This document shows positions 26,260 to 39,317 of a stretch of 64,000 nucleotides of DNA, piece after piece. Position 1 is the first letter of the stretch. The number at the start of each line of letters is the position of its first letter. Position numbers and translations under genes: made by a program. The DNA is from Colius striatus (Eukaryota; Chordata; Aves; Coliiformes; Coliidae): contig NC_084774.1 of NCBI RefSeq assembly GCF_028858725.1, positions 4,934,001 through 4,998,000 on the forward strand, in the 5' to 3' direction. The notes under the pieces were generated by a model. The model was not told the DNA's origin. It saw only the letters and a program-made list of their open reading frames with translations, and ran no database searches.

Positions 26260-26284
26260 TAGACAACTATGTTGTAGTTGTCTA
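26260..26284. repeat. Perfect 10-bp-stem inverted repeat
   Basis: TAGACAACTA at 26260-26269 is perfectly complementary to TAGTTGTCTA at 26275-26284, with a five-base loop (TGTTG). It could form a hairpin. No associated gene is visible. Confidence 0.8.
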
Positions 26285-26512
26285 TAACTAGTTGTAGACT
26301 AAAAGCTTCAAAGCTGGCTGGTATATATTTAAAAGCTTCAAACACCTGTTATAAAAGCAGTTTTGTGTTAATGGGGACGGCATGGGGAAGATCATGCCAT
26401 TTAAAGCAGCAGCTGCTCCCCACTTGCATTTTGTATCAGCCATGAGGTAGCTCTGGGAAGCCATCTCTTCCTCCTATTCTGCCCAAGCTCAGCACACACT
26501 GAGGAAAAGCCC

Positions 26513-26531
26513 TGCCTTGCCTTGCCTTGCC
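26513..26531 (+). repeat. Short (CCTTG)n repeat
   Basis: Three to four copies of the pentamer CCTTG. It lies at the start of a locally GC-richer stretch (about 26.4-27.1 kb) in which no gene could be recognised. Confidence 0.7.
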
Positions 26532-29500
26532 CTTTCCTGACACAGCTGATGCAGTGGACTCCGTGTTGGGGATGGACACAGACTTGCATGGCTGCCTCCT
26601 CCTCCTGTCCAGAGCCATGCTGCCAGAGAGTTTTGTCAGCACCAGAGCCACACTCAAAAGCAGCTGGGACCCACACTCATCAGGAGACAGAAAGCAAATA
26701 AAGGATCTATAAATAAATGCAGTCCTACAGGGTCTCTGCCCATCACACTGCCTCCAGGGCTCTCCCACTCCGCAGGGTCCTGTCATGGGAAGAGGGCTGG
26801 GGAGGCCAGCGAGGGCATGGCAGGACGTGAGTCAGGCCTGTTACTGAGACAGGACAGCTGGGGACAGGGACAGGACTGTCAGAGGTAACCCAGCCCCTGT
26901 CTGCTGCTGGGGCCAGAGCCGACATGGAGCCTGGAGGGAACCCCAGGGAGGCTGCACAGGGTCCCAGTGGCTGAGGGGCACTTGGAGCCCATCCTGTCTG
27001 CCATCATCCTCTGGCACTGAAACTCCTTCCAAAGGGGAATGGACAGTAGCAAGGTGCTGTTCATGGTGTTTCTAGTGGACTGAGTTAAGTCCTTCATCCC
27101 TGAGCCTCCACTCTGTTAAAATGTATTCAACCCTTTCAGGAGATCAGGGTGACTGGACAGCAAGCTCTGGGCTGCCCATGCTGCCCCACACTCTGAGAAA
27201 CACAGTATGGGCCAAGGAAAACAATCTCTTCTAAAACCAGTAAAATCAGAGTTATCCATCCTCACCTCCAGTCCATTTTGTGCTTAGGCTGAGAGCCCCT
27301 CATCCTCTGCAAAAATCTATCTGGTTACTTTTACTGTTTGCAGACTGTCCATCAACAGGACATGGCAGCAACTTGCTCCTGGCTGGTTTGATAAGAAAAA
27401 CTCTGGTTTGCAATGGGACCCGGCAAGGTGAGCCTGCTACCACTGAGATGCAGTCACACTGCAGGACCTTTTTGCTTTGGGGAAGCTTTGCTGCAAATGA
27501 AAAACACATCTGCAGCAAATGGTTGGAAAGTGAGTGGAAAAACTCTGAAGCCCATCTCTAGGAGTATTCAGAGTTGGTTCCAAAGAATATTCACGAGTAC
27601 ATTTTTTTCTTTATACCTCAGATATCCACATCTGAGTCTCACAAGTGAAATTCAGCCAAGTATCTTTCTGTGTGGTGAGGAAAAGCAGCAAATGCTTTTG
27701 CGTTCTGTGAGCTCAGGTGTGCTGGAGGGTCACAAATTCTGAACCACCGAAAATTAAATCCTAAAACCCATCAAGCTAAAATCAAATTCCTTGCAGGGGT
27801 GCTGGAGAACTTGTTACAAGCAAAAATCAGAGCAGTGGAGTTTGCCATTTCCCCTACAACTGTGCTAACAATAGGTCAGAAAAGGAGGAAATAACTGCCA
27901 GCTCCTATTCCATAATATTTTTGTTTGGCACTCTGAATACTCTCCAGGCTTTCAACCTTGGACTCAGCCTGAGAGATGCACGGGCTTGTCAGCTGCACCA
28001 GTGCTGAGGCACAGAGCTCAAACCTGCTTTTAGACAACATTTCCCTACAATATCTGAGAGTATGGCAAGAAAAGACAACAAAGAGCTACTGAGTGGGACG
28101 GAGCTGTAACTATCATGGGCAGACTAGAAAGATTAAAGTTCTCAGGTCTAAACCCCACTGAGCAAGTTGCACTTCTTTATTTACTAGGGAATATGCTGAT
28201 TGCACTGAAGTTTCTCAAGATATGGAGAAAAATTGGGTCTATTGGGCTGGACTCTCTGATATATATATATCAGAGATATTTTCCATTACATTTGATCAAA
28301 AAAATCCCTGTGCTTCTCAGTCCATTCCTCATTGCAGTGCAAGCACAGTTAGTGTATGGAGGGCTCAGAGAGTAGGATGCAGCCATTAGAAGATGCCCAT
28401 GGAACAAAACTCTGCCAAGGAAGCAGCACTGACAAAGCTGGTGTGATACAAAGTCACCATGGATCTGAAAGGACTTGGTAGGTTGGATATCATGCTGTAC
28501 CTTCACAACACTATTGATTCAGGCCACACAACAGCATAGGCATTTTTAGGCTGTACCTGATCTAACAAGCCTTTATGGGCTGCAGCCTGTTCTATGTAGC
28601 TTCACACAGGAGTTGGAAGCCCACCATTTGTTCCTTGCTTTGTTTTCCTTGGCACAGTGCTGGACCAGTCCTGAGTGAGCTCATATCTGTTCTGCAACTA
28701 GAAAAAGAGACATTCCTTGCTCTAGGCTGCCCACTCCCCAGAACACTTCATGTGCCACACCAGCACACCCAAGCACAGAAAGCCCACTGTCCTGAAAATG
28801 TCCCTGAGCCCCTAAACCCCACTTCACCATCTTGCCCCAAATGCATTGTAAGAAACAATGGTAGTACACAGCAGACTGAGGTTCACCCTCTGGGAGATTG
28901 TGTCATACCCAGAAGCCTCACATAGATTAAAGACACAGCAGACAGAGCAGAGACACTCTTTACCTTCACAAGGGCGTGTGTGCAGATGGAAAGAAGTGAC
29001 AAATTTCTGGCAGACTGCTCTTAAAAAATGGAGGCAGCTCAAAGCAGGTGAAGGGAGATGAATTGATGGTCAAAGTTCAGAGGAGACTGTCAAAGCAGTC
29101 TGATAAATACAACCCATTATAGCATCAGGGACACATGAATGAAGGATGTAAAAGCACGTTGTCTAAAACCCAGACATCCTGAAGGCAGATAGAGCACTTT
29201 ATGCAACTCTTGCACTTTGTTTTCCACCTGCTGTGTTTCTGTTTGTCCAGTGAAGAAGGGAAAGCAGCTTTCTCCTCATATATTTTGTTTATCCTCATAA
29301 GCCTCATCTCAGGCACCATCTGCTTTCCTGCTCTAAGGAGCAAGATGGGCAAATTTTCTTGCTACATGTGTTTCTGTTTTCCCACCAACAAGCCTCACTG
29401 GGAAAGGGCTCCTGTACCCAAAATGGTCCTCAGCAAGTGCCCAGCCCTGGGTAAACACTGTTATTAATCTCAGCTGACCCAAATAATTAACAGTGTCCTA

Positions 29501-30178
29501 TAGGGGAATGCTCTCCAGCTGTCACCTCTACATAATCTGAGAAGGTCCCAGCAAGAAGAGAATCGTGTGTCTCTGTAGTGGGACAAATGGTAAAACTGTT
29601 TGTTCACAGGCCCTGCACAAAGGCATTCTACTAAAGTGATGGTCTAGCCAGTCGAGTAGGAAGGGAAAGGCTGTTTGATTTTGTTATCCCTGCTACCAGC
29701 ACCTTACATCATTCTCTGATATAATGTTGGCTTGGAGACAGTGCTGAGAACAAGAGGCAAATGTACGTTGGTGCCAAAGTTGGTGTGTACATTCAGACTA
29801 TGTAAGGCTATGTAAATAAGAGCCTTTATACCATTTGGTTGTGGGGATGCCAGGGGTGAAAGAAAGGGTTTTGGTCCCCTCTGCATGAACTTTGCAGAGA
29901 TGCAGACAGCAAACATATATGTCCTCACCAATCCTTACCAATGCACCAAGTGCCATTTGCTACTACATTGTTTATGGTGAGGTCTTCTTCTTGGAAAGAA
30001 GTCCTGAATTGTTTTGTGTTCTTTACCATGTTTTTCCTTGCACTTCAATAGCTCTTTTCCTTCTTTGGCCTTTACTTGTTTTTCTAAATGCTACCAGGAG
30101 GGTGCTGGCCACTTTCTGTCACTGAACAGGTACTCTGGATCAGATCTAAGCTGCTGCTAGACCAGATCTCTTGGTGGT
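26532..30178. other. Non-coding stretch, GC-richer at its left end
   Basis: The left part (to about 27.1 kb) is GC-richer than its surroundings, but CpG remains scarce and no exon is recognised. The right part is ordinary AT-leaning DNA. It contains the palindrome at 28253-28276. Open frames are short and overlap on both strands. Confidence 0.5.
28253..28276. repeat. Perfect 24-bp palindrome with AT core
   Basis: The arms TCTCTG and CAGAGA flank a 12-bp alternating AT core, and all 12 base pairs are self-complementary about the centre between 28264 and 28265. The AT dinucleotide core explains most of the symmetry, but the six-base non-repetitive arms are also exact. It is potentially cruciform-forming. 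Confidence 0.9.
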
Positions 30179-30238
30179 CCTACAGAAAGGAGCTTCTTAA
30201 GGTAGACAGTGAAACACCCCTTTTGTCCTGGAGCTCAG
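30179..30238 (+). repeat. Copy 1 of an unidentified 60-bp dispersed repeat
   Basis: This segment runs from CCTACAGAAAGGAGCTTC to CTGGAGCTCAG. It recurs in the same orientation at 32766-32825 with three mismatches in 60 bases and no gaps. I do not recognise the family. It does not look like the CR1 tail present elsewhere here, and flanking similarity fades within about 15-20 bases on each side. Confidence 0.85.
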
Positions 30239-32436
30239 GGATGCAACATGTATGTTCAGCATAATGCAGTCTCCTGCAACTCCAATTACATGTTCAGACC
30301 TCTCTGCACACATCTGTTGCAGGTTGGGTATCCCAAGCCTGCTCTGTGGATTGGATAGCTGAACTTGCTCAAAACCATTGATTTAATTGAGGGTGAATAT
30401 GCTGAAAAATGAACTGTTGCTTTCTGCAAAGTGACACACAGGGGCATTTAAGGTGCAGCTAGGTAGAACTGCTTTGACTGCATTGTGCAGAATACTAACA
30501 CCGATTTCACCCCGTGAAGTCCAATGCTTGTTTATTCAATGGCTGGTGGTTGTTCCTGATTTGGAACACTTTGCCTAATTCTGTGTTAGAAGCAGATGAG
30601 AGGACACCCTGTGTAAAACTAAGCCAAGGCTGCACAAGCAAGGAGGATTCAGCTCCAAAGACAGTGTTAGAAACTGGACACCAAAGCAGCCTCTACATTT
30701 TATGTATCTCTCTGCCAGCTCAATGCTCTGTCTGAAGTGAGAGCTACTCCAGTCAGATGTACAAAGTAGGACAACAGCCTTGTTTTGTGAGTGCATCACA
30801 GAACAACATACTGGTAATATACACACTTTGGACAAGCTGCTCACAAAGCTACTTACCTGGCACTGCATGACTTGGGGACAGTTGGTCTCTTAAGGCTCCT
30901 TGCATGAAGTGGCACTTTCATCCTCACCTCTCAGAGAATTTCCCTTCTGAGATGCTGCAGGCAGGGTCTGACAAGAAAAGTCAATACAAAACCTGCCTGA
31001 GAGAGATGCTTTGACTAGTGATCAAGGAAGAGGATAAATGGCTGCAAATGAGAGATGCTACTATCTTAATAGCACAAACCATATGTTCAGAAAATGAGTG
31101 AGTCCTTAGCAGTGACTGGGCTCAGAGAACTAGGACTGAGATAGGAGCTTCTCAGCTTTCCCATCTCTGCTCAAGCCCACTCTGGCTCAGCAAGAGCTTG
31201 AGCCTGCAGAGCACCCCCTGAGCATCGTTCAGGGCCCACAGGTCATACTGAAGACTATTGCAGGATGCAGCTGTCTGAGTTAAGATCCAAAAAATCCAAC
31301 CCAGTGTCCACCAGTGCTGGGGGAAAATCTCCCAGTGACTCCCTAGAATGTTTCTGACCACAAGCCCAGGTAATTTTCTGTCTGCTAAGCAGCCCTGCAC
31401 TGAAGCCATCAGCATATAGTGATGCTGTTTGTTTTCCCTTCGTTACAAATGAGCTATTGTGATCTGCCAGACATCCCTGACGTCCAGACTAAGAACTAAT
31501 TGAGCCCAAGATGCCAGACTCCCATTTTGTTGAGGAGATGGAACATTTAGCTAACAGCTCAGGCACACAGGAGCAGTCAGAGAGGAAGTCTGTGCTGCTG
31601 CTGTTGTTATCCCATTAACCAAAAAATGTAACTCCAGCCTCACAGGCAGGGGAAGAAGATGACTATGTCTTGAGATATCTTTTCTGCCTCATCTAATAAT
31701 GATTTGCTCATCCTTTCCTTTTGTTCAGAAAATATTCATTAAATAGGGAACAGAAGCAGGTGGCAGCCCTCTAGTTTGACACATACTGCAATCCAGAAGG
31801 GACTCGTGTCTTTGCTCAGTAAGGTTTGTCTTTCACATCTCATATCTGTTGCAGTGTTCCTTCATCCTCTAATGCTGTAGGGACCCTTGGCTCCATCACT
31901 AACTGGATTCAACAGAGAGCTAACAGTAGTTTTAGTCACAGCTTTATCTCATCAGTCTGGGGAGTGCTCAAACCTTGCATTAGATGGATGGCCTTATCTG
32001 TGTATCATACACACACATCTTTCTCCTGTACTGTGAGACTAGAGGAAAACATGGCTCATTTTTCGCATCCCCTGAGGCTGGAGTCTCACTTCATTCCCAC
32101 TCACAAAAGCCTAGAGTCACTCCATTAGTTAGAGTAATTCCAGCCTGCCCAAAAGCAGAGGGGAGCCAAGCACCAAATGGGCTGGGAGCATACTTCTGCT
32201 GGCAACACTTGGAAAGGAAGAAAATAACCCACTTCATTGATTACACCCCTAACATGATGCAAGGCAATATCTTGCAATAATCTTGCTCCGAGTGCTTTCC
32301 ACAGACACTCTGGTGTGAGCTGCTGTGCCCATTCAGCTGCTGTCAAGTATTTCCATAGCTCAAGTCTGCAATAGAAGAGACACATTAGTGTCTATGTTGA
32401 AAAATTCGTACTCAGATTCACTGCTTCAGCTTGCCA
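30239..32436. other. Non-coding stretch, no gene recognised
   Basis: Unique DNA between the first 60-bp repeat copy and an ancient CR1 relic. A minus-strand consensus donor (CCAG|GTAAGTAG) lies at plus 30851-30857, but the sequence between it and the nearest acceptor-like site is closed in all three frames. I do not call an exon. Confidence 0.5.
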
Positions 32437-32715
32437 GGGATTTTAAGGTCAGAACGGACCGTTGTGCTTATCTAGCCTGATCTTCTTGATAACCCAGGCA
32501 AGTAAAGTTCACAACAGGATTTCTACATCAAAGCCAGTGACTGGCAGCAGAACTGGGTGTTTGAAGAGGACACTGGACTTCAGTTCAAAGACTCCACAGC
32601 TATCTCTCAGTAATCCCACTCAGTGATTTAAGTACTGCCACTTCTCAAATGTGCACTTTGTTTTGATTTGAATGTGTGTAGCTTTTACCTACAGCCCAAT
32701 TCCTCTTATTTGGGG
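32437..32715 (-). mobile_element. Ancient CR1-like LINE 3' end relic
   Basis: Read on the plus strand, GGATTTTAAGGTCAGAACGG and ACCGTTGTGCTTATCTAGCC match the reverse complement of the old amniote CR1 ending (..CTAATGGTCCCTTCTGGCCTTAAAATC). The following 200 bp still show the expected order: CACTTCTCAAATGTGCACTT, then GATTTGAATGTGTGTAGCTT, then CAGCCCAATTCCTCTT. These resemble the old family's terminal ORF2/3' region. Divergence is high, consistent with an insertion that predates the other CR1 copies in this window. The boundaries are approximate. Confidence 0.7.
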
Positions 32716-32765
32716 ATTTTTATAGGGTAACTGCTACTAAGTCATTTCCTGCAGTAATAAATGAA

Positions 32766-32825
32766 CCTACAGAAATGAGGTTCTTAAGGTAGAGAGTGAA
32801 ACACCCCTTTTGTCCTGGAGCTCAG
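32766..32825 (+). repeat. Copy 2 of an unidentified 60-bp dispersed repeat
   Basis: Same orientation as the copy at 30179-30238, with 57 of 60 bases identical and no gaps. It lies about 50 bp beyond the ancient CR1 relic, whereas copy 1 has no recognisable CR1 beside it, so co-mobilisation with that relic is not evident. Confidence 0.85.
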
Positions 32826-35800
32826 AATTACAATGTGTGTGTAACTGTTGTCACAGTTATGGATCAGACCTGCTTGTCAAAAAAGGGAAATTAGATGGCA
32901 TTTTACCTGACAAAAGATGACTTAGAGCTTGCAGGTCACCCATGCCAAGTGTAAGGACACTTGATAACTCAAAGCAGTGGAAAGTGTGAGAACAAAGCTT
33001 TTGGGGTTGTTGTGAAGATCATGATTGATACAGGTGTAATCCAATGAAGCAAAAATGATTGATATGTTTAGTATTTGAAGTTCAGTTTCAACCATTTTGA
33101 CCCAGCCTTAAGCACATTAGGATTCAGTTCCACTTCAGGGAGACCCTGCTCAGCTCCTTGTATTTGGGGGCTGTAGGCTCCAATTCTGAGTTTAGGGAAG
33201 GTCCAGCTCTAAGAAGTATGGAGCACTTCCCAGTACAAAATTAGTCAGGCTGTACAGCATCACAGGCTGTTTCTATCATGAATAATGGTCAGCAACATGC
33301 AGCAACAATTTCCTTCTAAATGGGATATTGTTTCAAGGGGGAAAAAAATAATAATAGAAAAATGAAGCCTCTTTTTCTACATTTGTAAGGTCCTTTATCT
33401 GAAACATCCACCACAGTCACTGCCAAATGTTTTGAGCAAATCTGATTTTTCACAACAGAAAAAAAAAGGAAAGTCTTAGTTTAAAAAAACAACAAGAAAA
33501 CATCCCCCACCTAGCAAGGGTTAAATACCCTTTTAATTTCTCACTGTTGTGCTCCCTGGGCCACTAATCAACACAGTTACCAGCTGACCTTCCTGGATTT
33601 TTAAGACAGTCCTTTAGGATTTTATGATTAATGCATGATCTTCTCCATGAAGCAGTTCCTGCTGCAACATCAACATATCACAAAGGTTAGTTAACTAATG
33701 AGACTTCATCACAAAACCTGGGAAGGAAAGGGAGGGAGATGATTCATTTAAGGGGGTAAATGGCTGCAGACAAAAGAAGGCATCTTCAGCCATTCCTTAA
33801 TATACTTACTCCTGAAGAAAAGAAAGATGCTCAGTCTCCTTTAAGGATGAAATATCGAAGACAGGATTTCTTTTTAAATGCTATTTTGTTTAATAAATCA
33901 TGTAAATTCCAGCATGTAAACTAGAGCATTACAGACAGGCTGGTAAATAATTAACTGCTCGTTTGCATGAAAGGGGAGAAAATACCCAATTCAGCAAATC
34001 AGGCTGGAAGCTGATTGTTTATCCTCATGAGAAAGAAAAGATTGACTCCTAAAATTCTGGTGGGTTTGTTTGTTTGTTTGTTGGGTTTTTATGCTCAGGA
34101 TGTTGCTTTGAGGTCTGGAAACTAGTGTGTTTTGAGATGGCTATTAAGTACCCCTCTGTGGTTAAGCTTTGCTAGAGGGTGACAATAACCTTTTCCTGCT
34201 TATTTTGGAGGGGGGGGGTGCCTGGGTTTTTTGGCACCTTTTTACTCAACTTTCTGCTTTGGGAGTGATGGTGTGGGAGACATGAGCAGCAAGGTGATGG
34301 TTCTGGTAAGTGAAAGCTGGCAGTTGTAAAGGCAAAGCTGAATGTGTGTAGGTATTACTAACAAATATGTGAACACCTACAGTCATCCTAAAACCTAAGA
34401 ATGGAATATGGCTTTTGGGGCATCCTTTACTGGCTTTAGTGGAGTAAAGGAAATAGTTACAGTTCTCCCAGTGATGGTGCCTTCAGCAAAGAAAGAATTC
34501 AGAACTTCAGAGAAATCTGTGTAAGAAAAGCCCCTCAATGTATTTGTCAGTATCTCAGAAAGCACTAAGACCTTTACTAAGCTTGAATTTCAGGAACAAT
34601 GGGTTTTGGTGTTGCTGGGTGAAGTGTTAAGTCAGCTTATACTAAACCTAAAGATACTAAAGTTTCCTGTGATGCTGGATCTTGTTCTCTTTCCCCTTGA
34701 AGCTTCTAGTCTTTGAACCTGTTATAACAGTAGCCTCTTATTTGGGCACTAAAAACAACTAAATAGGGAGCTAGACACACTGAAGGGGAAAAAAATCTGC
34801 TTTGTCTTTTCAGGGCTTTCTGCATAAATGCCTCCAGACACATTAAAGTGAAATATGCCAGCCAAAGGTGCTACCTTTGTGGTTAAATTGCTGTGATGTG
34901 ATTTATTTGTCAGAATCAAAAGGTGCTACCAAGCCACTTACTGTAATATCTCAGTGAAAACAGCAAAATTATCAAGGAGCAAAACACATTAGAAAGAAAA
35001 ACTTGCTGTTGCCTAAAAAAGACCTTGGCTGCCCCAGCCCTTTCTGACCAAATCCTGTTACTGCCTCTTAGGCAGCAGCTGATGGCTCTGTAATGCATGT
35101 GCATATTATTTGTACTGATTGGAAACTGAATGTGGGAATGAATCATGGTATCACGCCAGGCTGCCTGTAAAATGGGTTGCTTTCAGGAAAAACAGCATCT
35201 GCAATGTATCTTTGCTGTAACAGAGTTGTATCTATCAGCATGACAAAGCTTTGCATTTCTGCAGTGCCAAGTAACTAAGGATTTAAAAGCAGTATCTAAA
35301 CATTGATTAGTCTGTGACTAATTATGGAACAGTCTGTTGGGTCAGTGTTACTAGATGCTGCCTTTGGAGGACAGAAATAGGCTAGTGGGGTGATCTGGGG
35401 ATAGAGCAAATATCTGGCAGGGCTGTGATAAGAGCTTACACCTGCTGACGCAGGGGATGTAATCTGTCCTCTGCCCAGCACACCTCTAGCTGGAGGGCTG
35501 CAACACCCAACAGTGCTCTTCTGCCTCTGGGGCACCTGTAACTTGGCCCTTTAGACAGACAACGTGTCACAGCAAAGGAGAGCAGCAGCAGGATCCCTGT
35601 GCTGTGCACGGGCAACTCAAGACGGGGTGATGTGATTTGTGCAGTCTTTGTCTCCCTAGACCCAGCCTAATGCATCCACAGCATCCTCTGCACAGGTTTC
35701 CTGGTGAATTCCTTTTCCTAGGCAGCTTTGACCTGCTGAAGCCTCTGGTTGTGTAAATGCCCATATCTGCTCTCTACAGCATTTTGTGTGGCGTTGTGCT

Positions 35801-38800
35801 TTCTGTATTCCCTCCTTCCACCTGCCCTTCCAAGGGGACCACAGTCCTGTTAGCGAGATCAGTCTGTTGCTATGGAAATCTTTGTCACAAATGAAGACTT
35901 CACAGCAAGGCTGTGGTATTAAAACCAGACATTTACATATGCCTCTGGCTCCAGGGGGGATTTGGGTCTTGTCACTGAGTTCAGTGGAAGATGCAGCTGC
36001 TTTCCCGTTCCACCCGAGACGGTGCTGGCCAGGGAGACACCGGCTGGTGGAGGGACCCTCTGTAGGCAGCCAAGGAAACCTCCCCAGCCCATCTGTCTGC
36101 TGGAATGTGGGTCAGTGACCTGTCCTGGACCATTAATGCCTCCTCCTTATAACACACTCCAGCTTTTCCTCTGAAGTGCTGTTCTCTGCAGAGCAGCAAT
36201 GTCAGCAGCCAGCAGAGTACAGTCAGGGAGGAGTATTGGGAATGGATACGTAGGGAGGGCAGTGGTTGAACCCAAACACGTTGGGGGACATGCAGCCTCC
36301 TGAACATCAGTGTGGGGGGATTAAAACTTCCCCCAGGGATGGGGGTTAGGGCTAACAGAGGTAATGCAAATATGCCATCTTCACATTACTTCCCCCTAAG
36401 CGTTGCTAAGTTTAGCTGAATCGCTCCCGAGAAGAACCGCTCATCTAAATCCCAGGGCCTGCCTTTGAAAATTCCAGCACGTCCCCTGCACTGCAAAATC
36501 AAAGCTGCTTCCCTGCTGAATACACCTTTGATCAGAACTGTGAGAAATATTTGCAACCATGTGAAACTTGAATGATTTGGGGTTTCATTACACACTTGAA
36601 ACTCAGACCATTTTCATCAAAGGTATTGCTAAAGTTCAGCAACCCTCTAACAGAACCTTTGATGGTTGATGGCTGGCGTTTTGTGTGAAACTCACAGGTT
36701 TGCTAGGCTTTTTTTTTCAAGTGAAACTAGCTGAAAGTGGCTTTGACTGCATTTTGAGAACTCAGAGTCATAGAGAAAGCAGGCAGGCGAGTTTTGTGGC
36801 GTTTACAGCTGCTGGTGCATGCTGTAATCTTGACACAAAGGGTAATTCTGCTGAAAACCAGCTTTCAGGGCTAGTGGTTGGACCTGGATGAGAAAGTGAC
36901 AGAAAATACTGGTTCCAATGTCCTCTGCTGTTGCTCCATCTGGGTTGGAGATGCCATGGCTTGGCAGGTGCCAAGAAGCTTGGCATTTCTCAGTGCTGAT
37001 AACCTGCTCAGCCTGGGGACTGCACCCCACCTTCCATCAGAGCACTCAGCTTCTGGGAATGTGGGACTCCACGGAGTCCAGCCTATCCCTATACCAGTCC
37101 CCAACAGGGTCTTTATCATTTCTGATGGTTCAGCCCCAAAAAATTCACCTGCTCTCTGCTTCTTTGCCTCATTACTACTTTTTTAACCCCTTCTCACAGT
37201 GCAGCCACCCTGCCATAATGTGGGAGCTGTGACCTGTCTGATGCTTGCTCAGGGCTGTGCTCTCTCTGGCAGTGAAGTTCCTTCCCAAATTGAGAGCCAG
37301 GGCTCTTTGACTCTTTCTAGAAACAGTCTGGTCCAGGCAGAGTGGGTTTTCTCTATTCCTGTCTATCATTGGAGGGGAAAGGGGATCTCTCCCTGAGCAC
37401 AAACCAGCACTGTCCTGGTTGGCTGCTTAAGTTCTTCTCTCGTGCTACCCTTGCTAACTACCAGTGAGAAGCATGAGGGGAAAAGCAATGGCTTTATAAA
37501 GGGCTGGAGCAGATGGATAAATGTTACATTTGCCATTTTCACAGGCATTCACCGTGTGTGTATTGTGTTTGCATGTGTGTGTTCTCTTCTGGAAGTCACT
37601 GAAATGTTCACATCAGTGTTTCCTCCTTGGAACCATTTGCAAACCTTCAGGAGTCAGAGCAGTCAGGGGCCTCTGCCACATGTTTCCATCTCAGCTTTTT
37701 AATTTGTGAATCTGTCTTCCCTTTGGAAGACCTGGAGCTTGGTTTTGGTTAACCCTTGGTCCAAAGGCACGAGTCTGGGGAAACTGAGATGTCATTCTTC
37801 TGTCTTGGAAGAGCTGGGAGAGTTATCTTTGCATTATATATGTCTACCTAAGAAGCCTTTGCATGTTTAGATGTAAACTTCTGATTCAACTAAAATAGAA
37901 GCCTTGGGAAATCATGTGTGTAACTGCAATACAGCAAGTGCTGGTACCTTGCTGCCTGGAGCAGGTGTGCTGAGAGTGCCTCAAGGGATGTCAGAACTGT
38001 CCAGTACATTGTACTTTCTGTAACCTGTAACTTCTATACCATGAAACTTGACCCTTGTCAAAATTTCCTTCCTTTCCACAAAGTACCAGTACTTTGTTTC
38101 AATTAAGGGTATGCTTAGCTTGAATCAAGGCATTATGCATTGAAATGCAGCATTTGGTTTCAAATGTGACCTGAAATGGTATCTCTCCAGCACTGAGAGT
38201 GCTGTGAGGACACTGTTTGCTTCTCCAACTGTTTGACCACTCCATCCCATATGAGGCAGCTGTTTTTTGGCTCAGTGAAAGCTGGTGCACTATGGCACAG
38301 GCTGGAGCACTCATCTGTTGCAAAGGGCAGAGCTGTAAATAAAGCCCTGGGGCAGCATGGCAGCAGACTGAATCAGGAAAACGAGGATCCTCTGGCTTTG
38401 ACTGGCTCCTCACAATGGCTTTCTCCAACAAAGGCAGCTGTGGCACTGGCAGCACACAGGCAGCAGACTAGCTCAGGTATTACCTCAGCATGCAAGCTGC
38501 TGCAGCAAAGGAAGCTATTGAGTTCCAGGGTGAGCACCTGCTCATGGTGCTTCTATCCCCCTGCAGTTTAGGTGTGCTCAGGACCTGTCACTAAACCCCT
38601 CCTCCTTGCATGTGTCTGAGCGCAGTGAAGCAGGCCCCCAGACTGCCCAGGGCTACCAAGGCTGTCTCTAATGAGGGCATCAGGGACATGACCTCCCTGT
38701 GGCTGATGGTAACATGCAGAGCAGACAGGAGCAAACCTGATTTGCATCAGCTGAAGTGACGTGAGAGCAAGTGAAATCACGTGTCCTTGTTAGGAAGCCC

Positions 38801-39317
38801 AACAGATAGGGGTGAAAGTCAGAAGGGACAGTAAACTCTGCAGGGCTTGTTTAGTTAACATGGTTACAGACCAACTCTCCATCTTCTTTGTGCATGTCCT
38901 CTCTCATTACAAGAAAGCTTTCCTGCTTTATGCCTTCTCCTTGTTTAACATGTCAGGAAGAAGGCTACACTAATTTACTACATCTAATCCCCTTAGGCTG
39001 ACTCCTCTCAGCCCTGTGCTTGTGCTGTGAGTGACCATTGCTTTACATAACAGCCAAACCTAACAAATAAATAACAAGCAGTGTCAAGAGATAGACCAGA
39101 TCTTACATCAAAGTGAATTCAAGGCTGAATTTGTTGAGGCTGCATTGGAGCAGGCAGTCAGAAATTGTCACTTGTGTCTCTGTCCAGCCAGGACCTTGCA
39201 TGCCTGAGGGACCCTGATTGCTCTCTGCCTCCCCAGAAGTCAGAAGAGGCAGAGGCTTGTGGAAGCCAGGTCAATGCTATGCAGTGTGGACATGGCCAAC
39301 AACTTGCAGCAGGTCTG
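32826..39317. other. Non-coding stretch with candidate conserved blocks
   Basis: No gene is recognised. The part from about 33.85 to 34.03 kb (TAAATAATTAACTGC and GTTTGCATG within a non-repetitive block) looks like a possible conserved enhancer-type element. A short (GTTT)n run is at 34063-34083 and a G9 run at 34210-34218. From 35.4 to 39.3 kb the base composition is more balanced, but open frames remain short and unrecognised. Confidence 0.5.
34063..34083 (+). repeat. (GTTT)n microsatellite
   Basis: About five copies of GTTT/TTTG. It is short and probably of little consequence. Confidence 0.85.

Noticed and set aside
30857..30960. Minus-strand exon ending at a perfect CCAG|GTAAGTAG donor
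   Set aside because: All three frames are closed between the donor and the nearest acceptor (CCTGCCTGCAG). It could only be non-coding, and no other support exists.
34267..34308. ATGAGCAGCAAGGTGATGG..TCTG followed by GTAAGTG, resembling a first coding exon
   Set aside because: The upstream GGGAG acceptor is poor and there is no CpG island or promoter signal. The donor alone is not enough.
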